Shown here piece after piece: positions 7,443 through 16,403 of a stretch of 64,000 nucleotides of DNA; the stretch's first letter is position 1, and the number at the start of each line of letters is the position of its first letter. The notes beneath the pieces are model-generated. The model was not told the DNA's origin and did no database searches. It was given only the letters and a program-made list of their open reading frames with translations. Both the position numbers and the translations under genes were made by a program. The stretch spans positions 2,046,001 to 2,110,000 of the forward strand of contig CAVSZZ010000002.1 in assembly GCA_963732595.1 (NCBI GenBank), read 5' to 3'. Source of the DNA: JAFGXF01 sp963732595. Its GTDB lineage: Bacteria > Chloroflexota > Anaerolineae > Anaerolineales > Anaerolineaceae.

Positions 7443-8337
7443 AAGGACCGTAAATGCCATCTTTAAGCAGATCGGACTGCAGCTCTTCCTGCTGGCCGTC
7501 ACTGCCACGGTGTTGTTCCCGATCCTGTGGATCCTGTCCATGGCCCTAGATCCGCGCAACATCGACAAACCCCTCACACTGACCCTGATCCCTCCGGGAG
7601 CATCCCTGGCAGCCTTCAAGCGGGTCCTGTTCGAGCCCTTCCAGCTGTTATGCAGCGACCCGGGTGATCCTTCATCCTGCATGACCTTCGGTTTGCTGCT
7701 CAAGAACAGCCTGATCGTGGCGTTGGGAACTTCCGTCCTGGCAGTCCTGCTGGGTTGCACGGCCGCCTACGCCTTCTCGCGCTTCAAGTTCATCGGCCGC
7801 AAGATGGGTATGCTCAGCTTCATCATCCTGATGATGCTGCCAACGACTGCTTCCCTGGCGCCCATGTACGTGCTGCTGTCACAGATCCATATTGGAGATG
7901 AAACCCTGCGCACCACCTTGTTCGGATTGATGATCGCATATGGGGCAGGCACCCTGCCTTTTGCCATCTGGAACCTGAAAGGGTATTTTGACACGGTGCC
8001 CAAGGAGTTGGAGGAGGCTGCCTGGATCGACGGCTGCAATATCTCCCAGACTTTCTTCAGGATCATCCTTCCTTTGTCGGTGCCGGCCCTGGCGGTTACC
8101 GTCCTGTTCAGTTTCATGACCGGCTGGACGGAGTTCATCCTGGCATGGACCCTGTTGGAAGATCCATCACGCTTCACGCTGGCCATGGCTTTGAGGTCCA
8201 TGCAAGGCCAGTTCTCGACGCCCTGGTCGGATTTCGCGGCCATGTCGATCCTGATGAGCCTTCCGATCGTGGGATTATTCTTCCTGCTTCAGCGTTACCT
8301 GATCGGTGGCTTGACGGTTGGCGGCGTCAAGGGCTGA
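7435..8337 (+). CDS. Sugar ABC transporter permease, MalG-like
   Basis: I take ATG 7435 because GGAGG lies 9 nt upstream; a longer open frame starting at 7417 lacks support. The 300-residue protein has six helices and the EAA loop EEAAWIDGCNISQTFFRIILP. It overlaps the MalF-like gene by 8 nt (ATGCGTAA), indicating coupled translation and a 1:1 heterodimer. The minus-strand permease pair at 10-12 kb has exactly the same ATGCGTAA junction, supporting descent of both pairs from one ancestor. Confidence 0.92.
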   Translation: MRKRTVNAIFKQIGLQLFLLAVTATVLFPILWILSMALDPRNIDKPLTLTLIPPGASLAAFKRVLFEPFQLLCSDPGDPSSCMTFGLLLKNSLIVALGTSVLAVLLGCTAAYAFSRFKFIGRKMGMLSFIILMMLPTTASLAPMYVLLSQIHIGDETLRTTLFGLMIAYGAGTLPFAIWNLKGYFDTVPKELEEAAWIDGCNISQTFFRIILPLSVPALAVTVLFSFMTGWTEFILAWTLLEDPSRFTLAMALRSMQGQFSTPWSDFAAMSILMSLPIVGLFFLLQRYLIGGLTVGGVKG

Positions 8338-8358
8338 TCGAGGTTTTAATAGGTTTAT

Positions 8359-8392
8359 AAGGAGATGTCATTCTGATATCTCCTTTTTATTT
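8359..8392 (+). terminator. Intrinsic terminator between permease and amylase genes
   Basis: The stem AAGGAGAT / ATCTCCTT with an 11-nt loop is followed by TTTATTT. It ends 11 bp before the GH13 start codon, so the amylase is either expressed by read-through or regulated at this site. The left arm also carries an AGGAG sequence that mimics a ribosome site but is not used by any start. Confidence 0.65.
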
Positions 8393-8403
8393 GGAGAAAT
8401 GTC

Positions 8404-10038
8404 ATGAAACGGATTGCCCTGATCGTCAACCTGGTCGCTGTCCTCAGTTTGCTGCTGGTTGCCTGCAAGCCCCCTGTGCGCGAATACACCGGGTTGAATC
8501 ACCCGTCGGACACCGGCTGGTGGAGCGAGGCCGTCTTCTATGAGATCTTCGTACGTTCGTTCCAGGACAGCGACGGGGATGGCAATGGCGATCTGGCGGG
8601 TATCCTGGAAAAACTCGATTATCTCAATGATGGCGACCCGCACACAAACACCGATCTGGGCGTGACCGCCCTGTGGTTGATGCCGGTCTTTACGTCCGAT
8701 TCCTACCACGGGTATGACGTGATCGATTACAAAAACATCGATCCGGATTACGGCACGCTGGCGGATTTCCAGGCTTTGGTGGCGGCCGCCCACGCGCGTG
8801 GGGTGCGGGTGATCCTGGACCTGGTCATCAACCACACCTCCTTATGGCATCACTGGTTCGTATCCAGCCTGGATCCGTCCTCGCCGTACCGCGACTGGTA
8901 CCGCTGGTCGGATGAGGATCCAGGCGGCTATTACGAGGACGGGCGCACGGTCTGGCATGTCCTGGGGGATGATTATTATTACGGCTATTTTGGGAGCGGG
9001 ATGCCCGATCTTAATTATAATAATGAAGAAGTTTCAAGCAAAATATTGGATATTGCCCGCTTCTGGGCGGTTGAGATGGGCGTGGACGGTTTTCGAATCG
9101 ATGCCGTGCGGTACCTGATCGAAAATGGGCAGGTAATCTCGGATACCCCGGAGACGCATGCCTGGTTCGGAGATTTCTATGCTGAATTGAGATCGATCAA
9201 ACCGGATCTCTACGTGGTGGGGGAGGTGTGGTCCAATTCCCAGGAGGCAGCGTCCTATGTCACCACGCGGGAATTAACCCAGACCTTCGATTTCGAACTC
9301 TCGACTGCCTTGCTCAATTCGCTCAACAGCCGCAAGGCCGGCAGCGTCAATACTGTCCTGGCGGTGGATTACCCGTTGTTCGATTACGGGTCGATGGGTG
9401 TCTTCCTGACCAATCACGACATGCCGCGCACGATGAGCCAGCTGGGCGGGGATGCTGCCAAAGCCCGCCTGGGCGCCTTCCTGCTGCTAACCGCACCGGG
9501 GACACCCTATATCTACTACGGTGAAGAGATCGGGATGTCCGGCCAGAAACCGGATGAACTGATCCGCACCCCCATGCAGTGGTCAGGTGGGGAGACCTGC
9601 GGCTTCGGCAGTGATCTCACCTGGGAGGCCGTCAACACCGACTGTGATTCAGTGAATGTCAGCGCTCAACAGGCCGAACCTGGCTCGCTGTGGAACACCT
9701 ACCGGGCGCTCATCCAACTGCGTCAGACCAACCCGGCGCTTTCGAGCGGGGATTATTTCGCCGTTCAGGCCGATAACCCGGCCGTCTACAGTGCACTGCG
9801 GGTCGGCCCGGATCAGGCGGTCTTGCTGGTCGCCAACCTCGGACTTAAAGATATCGCCAGCGTCGGTCTTACCCTTGAAAAAGGACCATTAATGGGTCGC
9901 TATCGGTTGACCCCGATCTTTGGCGTGGCCCAGGAAAGTCAGGTGATCGCCAACTCTGGTGGCGGGTTTACCCTGTTCGATTCCATCCGCGGGATCAGTG
10001 CGCTGCAGGCAGTGATCTTCCTGCTGGAACCTCGCTGA
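8404..10038 (+). CDS. GH13 alpha-amylase family lipoprotein
   Basis: A lipobox (LLLVAC, Cys21) anchors the enzyme to the outer face of the membrane. The (beta/alpha)8 barrel motifs are all present: VILDLVINHT (region I), GVDGFRIDAVR with the nucleophile Asp233, VVGEVW with the acid/base Glu274, and LTNHDMPR with the transition-state Asp339. AVFYEIFVRSFQDSDGDGNGDL is typical of GH13 enzymes that act on short alpha-glucans (oligo-glucosidase, neopullulanase or trehalose-type subgroups). A small C-terminal beta domain follows about residue 450. It probably trims maltodextrins at the surface for the adjacent ABC transporter. The start has TTGGAG 7 nt upstream. Confidence 0.93.
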   Translation: MKRIALIVNLVAVLSLLLVACKPPVREYTGLNHPSDTGWWSEAVFYEIFVRSFQDSDGDGNGDLAGILEKLDYLNDGDPHTNTDLGVTALWLMPVFTSDSYHGYDVIDYKNIDPDYGTLADFQALVAAAHARGVRVILDLVINHTSLWHHWFVSSLDPSSPYRDWYRWSDEDPGGYYEDGRTVWHVLGDDYYYGYFGSGMPDLNYNNEEVSSKILDIARFWAVEMGVDGFRIDAVRYLIENGQVISDTPETHAWFGDFYAELRSIKPDLYVVGEVWSNSQEAASYVTTRELTQTFDFELSTALLNSLNSRKAGSVNTVLAVDYPLFDYGSMGVFLTNHDMPRTMSQLGGDAAKARLGAFLLLTAPGTPYIYYGEEIGMSGQKPDELIRTPMQWSGGETCGFGSDLTWEAVNTDCDSVNVSAQQAEPGSLWNTYRALIQLRQTNPALSSGDYFAVQADNPAVYSALRVGPDQAVLLVANLGLKDIASVGLTLEKGPLMGRYRLTPIFGVAQESQVIANSGGGFTLFDSIRGISALQAVIFLLEPR

Positions 10039-10043
10039 GGTAA

Positions 10044-10889
10044 CTATTCCTTCAGACTGCCGAAGCTGAAGCGCTCGAGCAGCAGTTTCTGCAGGAAGAT
10101 AAATAGGATGATCACAGGCAGGCTCATCAGGATGCTCAGGGCAGCCAGCTGCGTCCAGGGCTGATCCCCCATGCTTTGGATGCCCCAGATGGCCATGGCC
10201 AGTGTGACATTGCTGCTCTTCTCGACGAACAACCACCCGATGGCGAATTCCGAATAAGCCGTTAGAAATGCCACCAGGGCTGCCACGGCGATGGAGGGCA
10301 GTGCCAGCGGCAGGCTGATGCGCCGGAATACCGTGAAGGCATTCCCGCCGTCGATGAATGCCGCCTCCTCGATCTCGTTCGAGATGGCCTGGAAGGATGA
10401 GCGCATATTCCAGATGCAGAACGGCAGAGAGAAGGCCGTATAGACCAGGATCAACCCGAACAGGGATGAGCGCAGGTGCATCACCTCCAGCAGGATGTAG
10501 AGCGGGGTCATCAAGGCCACCGGCGGAAGAAAAGCCCCCAGCAACACCGAGAACAGGCTGGCCCGGTCGCCACGGAAGCGGTAGCGCGCAAAGGCATACG
10601 CCATCCCGGCCCCGAAGGCGAACGAGAGGGCAGCGGCGCTGAGCGAGACGAACAAGCTGTTGCGCAGCAACGCCGGGTAGGAGAGTGTTTGCGAAGCGGC
10701 TTCCCACACATCGATGAAATTGGTCAGGTTGAAGGTCTCCGGGATCAAGCGGAAGGAGGTGGGAGCCCCTTTGATGCTGCTGTCGAAGGCGATACGGAAC
10801 ATGTTCAACAGCGGGACGAGCGTGAACAGTCCGGCCAGGATCAGCGCAAATTGGGAGAGGATTTGCCGCAGCGGTCCGATCTTACGCAT
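10044..10889 (-). CDS. Second sugar ABC permease, MalG-like
   Basis: The 281-residue protein has six helices and a CUT1 EAA loop, EEAAFIDGGNAFTVFRRISLP. Its start overlaps the preceding MalF-like gene by 8 nt through ATGCGTAA, as in the plus-strand pair at 7.4 kb. It converges on the GH13 gene with a 5-bp gap. No binding protein or ATPase accompanies this pair. Because its partner permease is frameshifted, the function of this one depends on whether that frameshift is real. Confidence 0.9.
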   Translation of the reverse strand: MRKIGPLRQILSQFALILAGLFTLVPLLNMFRIAFDSSIKGAPTSFRLIPETFNLTNFIDVWEAASQTLSYPALLRNSLFVSLSAAALSFAFGAGMAYAFARYRFRGDRASLFSVLLGAFLPPVALMTPLYILLEVMHLRSSLFGLILVYTAFSLPFCIWNMRSSFQAISNEIEEAAFIDGGNAFTVFRRISLPLALPSIAVAALVAFLTAYSEFAIGWLFVEKSSNVTLAMAIWGIQSMGDQPWTQLAALSILMSLPVIILFIFLQKLLLERFSFGSLKE

Positions 10890-11950
10890 AGGTCACCCCT
10901 TCGCCGGCGCGGCTTTGACGAATGAACCAAAGCACCATCACCACCAGGATCAACACGGTCACGATGTTGATGGCGGCGGAGAATGAGTAACGGCTGCCTC
11001 CCCAGGAGTTGAAGAAGACATACGACAGGGTCGCGTACGTATATGCCGGGAAAGGCGGATTGAGCGTCAGGAACAAGTAGAACTGGTTGAAGGTGAAGAT
11101 GACCCGCACGATGATGGCCGGCAGCAACAGCGGCTGCAGCATCGGCCAGGTGATGTTGATAAAGGTCTGCCAGCGTCCGGCACCATCCATGGCTGCTGCA
11201 TCATAGACTTCCTGCGAGAGCTGCTTCAGACCGGCCGTGGATGCCAGGAACATGAACGGCACGCCGAACCAGGTGGCGGCTGTCAGCAGCACCAGCAGTG
11301 AGAACCCCAGGTTCTCCTGCCAGGTGGCGGCGAAGTTAACCAGCGCCGGCGCCTGCTGGCTCCACTGCTGCCCGGCCAGGGCCAGCCAGCCGAAGCGCTG
11401 GTCGAAGACCTGCGCCCAGGTCAGCGCCCCAACGAATTCGGGGATCGCCCACGGGACGATTAACAAGTGCCTGCCAGAAGCCTTTAAGCCGGATGCCGCG
11501 TTGGTTCAGGATCATCGCCAGGGCCAGTCCGCCGGCCAGCTGCAATACGACCGCCAGGAAGGTCCACAAGATCTCGAAGATGAGAATGTCGGTGGTGTTG
11601 TTGATAACGCCGGACAGGTAGCTCAAACCGATGAAATGCACTTGCTTCGAGGTCGGGAAGCCATCCCAAATGGAAGACAGGCTGAGGGCGTCAACCTGGC
11701 TGGTCAATCCGAGCCAGACCTCCCGCATGACACCGCCCGACAGCCCGTCGCGGATCGAGCTGGCCTGGAAGTCGGTCAGCGACATCGCCAGCTGGAAGAG
11801 CATCGGGAAGCCGACGATCAATGCCAGGGCGATCAATCCCGGGATCAGCCAGGGGATGGCTTTGGCCGGTTTGCGCAGAGCGGGCGCCGGCAGCGGAACG
11901 CGTTCACGCGGTTGACCTCGGCTGGCCCAGGCACGTCTGCAGCCAGGTGA
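10882..11950 (-). pseudogene. Second sugar ABC permease, MalF-like, frameshifted and lacking a normal start
   Basis: Two frames together encode a MalF-like protein: upstream LIPGLIALALIVGFPMLFQLAMSL...LKGFWQA, then LIVPWAIPEFVGALTWAQVF...YDAAAMDGAGRWQTFINITWP. The switch lies at about 11463-11467; removing one T from ACTTGTT restores GFWQALLIVPWAIPEF. The frame is open back to 11950, inside the 3' end of the GT39-like gene, and contains typical N-terminal sequence (RKPAKAIPWLIPGLI), but the only in-frame start is a TTG at 11836 within the first helix. So either a second indel hides the start, or the gene is decaying. Confidence 0.8.
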
Positions 11951-13046
11951 TCAGCGGCTGCCAGATGACCGAGCGGAAGCCCCCGGCCGCCATCCAGGAC
12001 AGGGGTGCCAGCAGGATGAGCACGTATTGCGGCCATTTGGTGGGCCAGATCAACAGGAAACCCAGGCTGATGAAGAACCAATATAAGATGAAGGGTTTGG
12101 TTCTGGCGATCGGTTTAATGCCAGCCATGGCCAGCAGGAAGACGACCAGTTCCAGTTTGACCTTGAAGACACCCGGGTGCCAGGGAACGGATTGCATCAG
12201 GTAGGCCAGCGGCTGGTAGAAGGGCAGCCCGGCGCTTTCCACCACACCGGATTGCGCATAGGCAGAGTGAAATAGGATGGAATCCTTCAGACGGTCCACC
12301 GGATCCGGCCACAGGTAGGGATTCGCCGCGAAGAAGATGGCCAGCGCGATCAACCCGTAGATCACCGGCGGCAGCAGCCAGCGCAGAATTTTCTTAAATT
12401 GCAGATCACCCTTCGGAAAGCTACTATCCAGCCAGTGGACCAGGACTGCGATGCCGACCGTGCAATACAGGTACTTGGAAGCAGCCGTCAGCCCGAGGAA
12501 GACCGCCGAGAGCACCAGCCAGCCGCGCTTCTTCCCGGTGGACTTCAGGTAGGACAACGCAACCAGTGTCGAGGTCAGGGCGGGCAGGGCCTCGAGCATG
12601 ACCTGGCTGGTGTACTTTAACTGCCAGGTGCTGACGGACAGCAGCAGCGCGGCCAGCGGATTGAAGAGACCCAGAAGTAAAACTTGAAAGGTGTTCAGTA
12701 ATGTGGATGAGACCCGGCCAGGGGTCAGGTAATAGCGGTTAAGGATGTCATATGGGGCATCTGTTGTCGGCCGTTCGGGGATGGCCGGAATGGGGTCCAG
12801 GGCTGAGAAGACGACACCGTAAAGCAGCTTGGCCAGCGGGGGGTGCTCTTCGCGGTAGTTCTCGCGTGTGGCGATGGCCCAATCGCCCTGGCGAAAGCCG
12901 TCCGCGTAGATCTGCCCGGCGCGGGTGTAGTCATCCTCATCGTAGTCGACCGGCAGCAGGTTGAGCGCGCGCCAGCCCAGCCCAAATGCCAGCGCGGCGA
13001 TCAATAATGGAAGTACAACTTTGAGAATTCCGGCAGAAGGCTTCAT
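11904..13046 (-). CDS. GT39-like membrane glycosyltransferase (PMT/ArnT superfamily)
   Basis: The 380-residue protein has about nine membrane segments. After the first helix comes the catalytic-type acidic pair in VDYDEDDYTRAGQIYADG, then REEHPPLAKLLYGVVFS, the hallmark EHPPL loop of lipid-linked sugar transferases (protein O-mannosyltransferase, ArnT). It would move a sugar from a polyprenyl phosphate to an extracytoplasmic acceptor. It is shorter than most family members, lacking a large C-terminal domain. The start ATG 13046 has GGGTGAAG upstream. Its last codons overlap the open frame of the frameshifted permease. Confidence 0.8.
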   Translation of the reverse strand: MKPSAGILKVVLPLLIAALAFGLGWRALNLLPVDYDEDDYTRAGQIYADGFRQGDWAIATRENYREEHPPLAKLLYGVVFSALDPIPAIPERPTTDAPYDILNRYYLTPGRVSSTLLNTFQVLLLGLFNPLAALLLSVSTWQLKYTSQVMLEALPALTSTLVALSYLKSTGKKRGWLVLSAVFLGLTAASKYLYCTVGIAVLVHWLDSSFPKGDLQFKKILRWLLPPVIYGLIALAIFFAANPYLWPDPVDRLKDSILFHSAYAQSGVVESAGLPFYQPLAYLMQSVPWHPGVFKVKLELVVFLLAMAGIKPIARTKPFILYWFFISLGFLLIWPTKWPQYVLILLAPLSWMAAGGFRSVIWQPLITWLQTCLGQPRSTA

Positions 13047-13511
13047 AGCTTCACCCAGAAATCGATTTTATCATGCCATGGAGAAGTGCCCGGAACTTGG
13101 TGATACCGTAGGGTGTGTCAAAACACGTCTCAGGAGTGTTTTGACGCACCTTTTAAAAAGGACAATAGTTTCATGTGACGCAGCGTACCCCGGGGTGGTG
13201 CGTTTCGCTTGCCGTTTGAGATTTGTGATGGCAGATTTGAAATGCGTGTTGAATATGCGATCGTTCCGGTCACGCACCCTACGTTCTTCCGCATGTGCCA
13301 GGCACGGATCATCTCCAGGCCGGCAATAGAATTAGCTTTTCTTCAGATCCTCTCCCTCCATTTGGAGGGAGAGGCATATATACAAGAATGGAAGTGACTT
13401 TCTGGTTTGGTTGTAAGGCTATTCTGTAAAGTAATTTATATTAATTGAGGAGAGGGAGGTTATGCAACTATAGTGGTGCGTCAATCATCATCGGAGGGCT
13501 GCAGCCGCACC
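13047..13511. other. Gene-free spacer with two hairpins
   Basis: No gene is supported here. Hairpin 1 (13111-13150) pairs GGTGTGTCAAAACA with TGTTTTGACGCACC and is followed on the plus strand by TTTTAAAAAG. Hairpin 2 (13350-13373) has the perfect arms CTCTCCCTCC and GGAGGGAGAG around a 4-nt loop. Either could end minus-strand transcription from the PhnD-like gene before the GT39-like gene, though neither has a T-run on that strand. GCGTACCCCGGGGTGGTGCG at 13181 is a further short palindromic stretch. Confidence 0.5.
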
Positions 13512-14563
13512 CTACTTTCCGATCAACGAATGCGGGTCGATCTGCAGGATATCCAGGTAGGTGCGCAGGGCATCGAAGTAGCTGTTATCGATCCCTCGCA
13601 CCGCCTGGATGTCATAATCCAGCATGGTCGACAACCAGGACCAGCGCTTCCGGCTGCTGGTCGATCTCCTGCCAGGCTGCGTTCAATTCCTTGGCCAGCT
13701 TCTCATCGACCGGCGGGGTGAACGACAGGCTCAGGTTGGGGATGATGGGATCGCTGCGCCAGATGACCACGACCCGGTCCATCACATCCGGCAGGTTGTC
13801 GAGGATCTCCGATGAAGTGCGCGGATCGCCCGAGATGGCAAAGGTCGCCCCGATCTCGCACACCCCCTCCACGTACAGGCTGCGGATGACGGCCGAGGAG
13901 GTCTGACTCCACACCGCCGGTTGGGTGATCACCCCGATCTGCGACAGGATGCCGGCCGGCAGGATGTAACCGCTGATGCTCTCCGGCTCGGTCCAGCACG
14001 GCCGCAAGCCGGCAAATTGGCCCAGCGCTGTGACCGGGTCGGCCGTGTTCTGGTTGGTGACCGGATCGAAATAAGCGGTGGCACCCTGGTTCACGTTCGC
14101 CAGGAACTGCGTGCCGTAGGCATACACACCGAAGTGGTTCACGATCAAAGCAGCATCCGCCAGCCCGGATTTCTGGGCTGCCAGCGACAGTCACCGGCGG
14201 CAGCCAGACCATATGGACCTGTTCGTTATATAACGATGTCATCAACGTGATGTAATCGGCATGCGGCGCCAGCTCGACGCTGTAACCGGTCAGCTCGCCC
14301 AGCCGGGCGGCCAGGTTCGCGCCCGCCAGCGGGGATTCCGTATTCGCAGGATCGATGACATACCCCATGCGCAGCGGATTGCCCTGGCTGCCGAGCGGCA
14401 CCGGCGTGGCCGGGGCGGCATCGAGCGTGCTCTGCGCGACCGCCGTCTGGGTGGCTTCCTTTTTCGAGATCCCATCCGTGCAGCCGGCGTTCAACAGGAC
14501 CAGGCCGAACAGCAGGGTCAGGATCAAACCTGTTTTGTGTCGTAAGCGATTTTGATCGATCAT
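13512..14563 (-). pseudogene. PhnD-like phosphate/phosphonate ABC binding lipoprotein, two frameshifts
   Basis: The reading starts with a lipoprotein signal (LLNAGC, Cys28) and a type 12-like periplasmic binding domain: LRMGYVIDPANTE, LAARLGELTGYSVELA, YNEQVHMVWLPPVTV. At about 14184-14188 the frame shifts by one base; dropping one G gives VLAAQKSGLADAALIVNHFGVYAYG. A second shift near 13621-13640 is needed to reach the conserved end DYDIQAVRGIDNSYFDALRTY and a stop at 13512. The three pieces are otherwise well preserved. No transporter permease or ATPase of the phosphonate type is adjacent, so the ligand is unknown. Confidence 0.8.
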
Positions 14564-14580
14564 AGATGATTAATGGTAAC

Positions 14581-14631
14581 ACACCCTTTGGGTGTATCAC
14601 ACCCTCCGGGCGTAACACACCCTCTGGGTGT
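14581..14631. repeat. Three tandem 15-bp palindromes, 18-bp period
   Basis: ACACCC-TTT-GGGTGT (14581-14595), ACACCC-TCC-GGGCGT (14599-14613) and ACACCC-TCT-GGGTGT (14617-14631) are spaced by 3 bp each. The array fills the gap between the lplA stop (14633) and the start of the PhnD-like gene (14563), ending 17 bp from its ATG. It could be an operator array bound cooperatively on nearly one face of DNA, or three small RNA hairpins. Confidence 0.7.
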
Positions 14632-14632
14632 A

Positions 14633-15463
14633 TCAGGCACGCAGGGTCCAGGTATCCCCGGCGTACTTCTCCCGCCTTAACTTTTCCACCAACGCCAACT
14701 CTTCCTCGTTTAATTCACTCTCGATGAAACTGACCCCCAACGCCTGGCTGAATCCCTTCACGAAGGCATCGGCTGCCTCATCCCAGGTGACAACCCGCCC
14801 GAGGGCTGTTTCAAGTGTGACCGCCCGCGCACTCAGCTTTTCAGCAGCTGCCACGCGCGCAGCCTCTTCCGGGAAGGCCAGTACCTGCGTGATGCGCGTG
14901 ATCTCCCATTGAGCGGCAGCGCGCCGTGCTGCAGGAAGGCGTTCCCGCGCCGCGCCTGGGCGCTGCCCAGCACCTTCCGGTCCTTAAACAGGATCTCATA
15001 GCTGGAAGGTTCCTCGAAGCACACCGGGTTGCGGCTGCGGGCAACCTCTGCCGCTCCGGCATCCTCGCGCGCTGTTACGGTCAGACCGAGCAGCATCAGC
15101 GCTGACTTGAGCGCGGCCGAGAGCTTCAAGTAGCTCTCCAGCAGAGTGCCCTGCACGCGCGGCTCGCCCACGGGTGCAATGACCGCATAGGTCAGCTCGT
15201 CGATGTGCAGGATTGCCCGCCCGCCGGTCGGCCTTCGGACCAATTCCCAACCCGCACTCGCCAGCCGCTCCCGGTCGACATCCGCGGCCGGCTGGGCCTG
15301 ACCCAGCGACAGGCAGGCCGGCTCCCAGGCATACAGCCTGAGGAGGGGCGGCGACTGGCCGGCGATGACCCGCTCGAGCAGGGCTTCATCGACCGCCATG
15401 TTCCAATCGCCGTGTGCCGGCGGGTGGCGCAGCAGGCGCCAGTGGATCCTGGGTTTTATCCAT
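14633..15463 (-). pseudogene. lplA: Lipoate-protein ligase A family protein, frameshifted
   Basis: The product carries the BPL/LplA/LipB fold: WNMAVDEALLERV, PPLLRLYAWEPACLSLGQAQ, the lipoate-site motif RRPTGGRAILHIDELTYAV, and FEEPSSYEILFKDRKVLGSAQARRGNAFLQHGALPL. At about 14903-14907 one G is missing from GGG(G)AGATC; restoring it gives EITRITQVLAFPEEAARVAAAEKLSARAV and the complete C-terminus ending near 14633. A natural start, ATG 15463, is joined to the WRLLRHPPAHGDWNMAVD segment only after another one-base shift near 15441-15446; otherwise the first ATG is 15399. It attaches lipoate or octanoate to E2/GcvH-type proteins. Confidence 0.8.
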
Positions 15464-15473
15464 ACGGGTCTTG

Positions 15474-15479
15474 ATTATA
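15474..15479 (-). promoter_or_regulatory. -10 box of lplA, close to ATG
   Basis: TATAAT lies 10 nt upstream of ATG 15463, with no Shine-Dalgarno between them, predicting a leader of only about 3 nt. Confidence 0.5.
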
Positions 15480-15515
15480 CCGAAAGGTACTAACGGGTGC
15501 CGACCCAAGTTCGTT

Positions 15516-15521
15516 TATAAT
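15516..15521 (+). promoter_or_regulatory. -10 box of trmI
   Basis: TATAAT, divergent from the lplA promoter. The spacing to ATG 15553 is 31 nt and includes ATGAAGGGA, so this gene has a conventional leader. The -35 is poor. Confidence 0.4.
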
Positions 15522-15552
15522 CCTTTCAGAAAATGAAGGGACAATCAACTTT

Positions 15553-16393
15553 ATGCCTTGGAACACCACCGATACGAGCCCGAAGGACGGCGACCTGGTC
15601 GAACTGGTCGGCTTGCGCCACAAGCATTTCATCTTCACCCTGCAAGCCGGCACGAGCTTTCAGAGCCACCGCGGGGTGGTCCAGCATGACGACCTGATCG
15701 GCCTGCCGTGGGGCAGCCAGATCCGCAGCCACCAGGGCAGCCCGTTCCTGCTGATCCAGCCGGCGCTGCCGGACCTGCTGCGCGACCTGCCGCGCCGCAC
15801 CCAGATCCTGTATCCCAAGGACATCGGCTACATCCTGATGATGCTGGGCATCGGTCCGGGCGTGAAGGTGATCGAAGCCGGCACCGGCTCGGGCGGGCTG
15901 ACCTCCGCGCTGGCCTTTGCGGTTGGCCGCGAAGGACGCGTATACACCTATGAAGCCAAGGGTGATGTCAGCCTGCATGCCCAGAAGAACCTGAAACGCT
16001 TCGGCCTGGATCCCCAGGTGACTTTCCACGTCAGGGACATTCACGACGGCTTCGAGCAGACGAATGTGGATGCGCTCTTCCTGGACCTGCCCAACCCTTA
16101 CGACTACATGTCCCAGGTGCGCGCGGCGCTCAAGCCGGGCGGCGCCTTCGGCTGCATCCTGCCGACCAGCAACCAGGTTATCCTGCTGTTGGCGGCGCTG
16201 CACCAGGCGCGCTTCGCCTTCGTGGATGTGGTGTGAGATCCTGATGCGTTTCTACCAGGCCGAGTACAACAAGTTCCGCCCGACCGACCGCATGGTGGCG
16301 CATACCGGTTTTCTGATCTTCGCCCGGCCGGTCAACCTCGAGGAGAATCCCGAGAGCCTTGACCTGCTGGCTGAAAGCTCATCTTCCGATTAG
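15553..16393 (+). pseudogene. trmI: tRNA (adenine-58-N1)-methyltransferase TrmI, single frameshift
   Basis: An N-terminal beta domain is followed by the GCD14/TrmI methyltransferase: YPKDIGYILMMLGIGPGVKVIEAGTGSGGLT (AdoMet motif I), VYTYEAKGDV, DALFLDLPNPYDYM (motif IV, DLPNP) and GAFGCILPTSNQV. The frame ends early at 16236 because of an extra G in GATGTGGTGTGAG (about 16228-16234). Without it the protein continues CEILMRFYQAEYNKFRPTDRMVAHTGFLIFARP, exactly the family's C-terminus, to a stop at 16393. The enzyme makes m1A58 in tRNA. Because everything else is intact, a sequence error is as likely as true inactivation. Confidence 0.88.
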
Positions 16394-16403
16394 GAGGGTT
16401 CCC

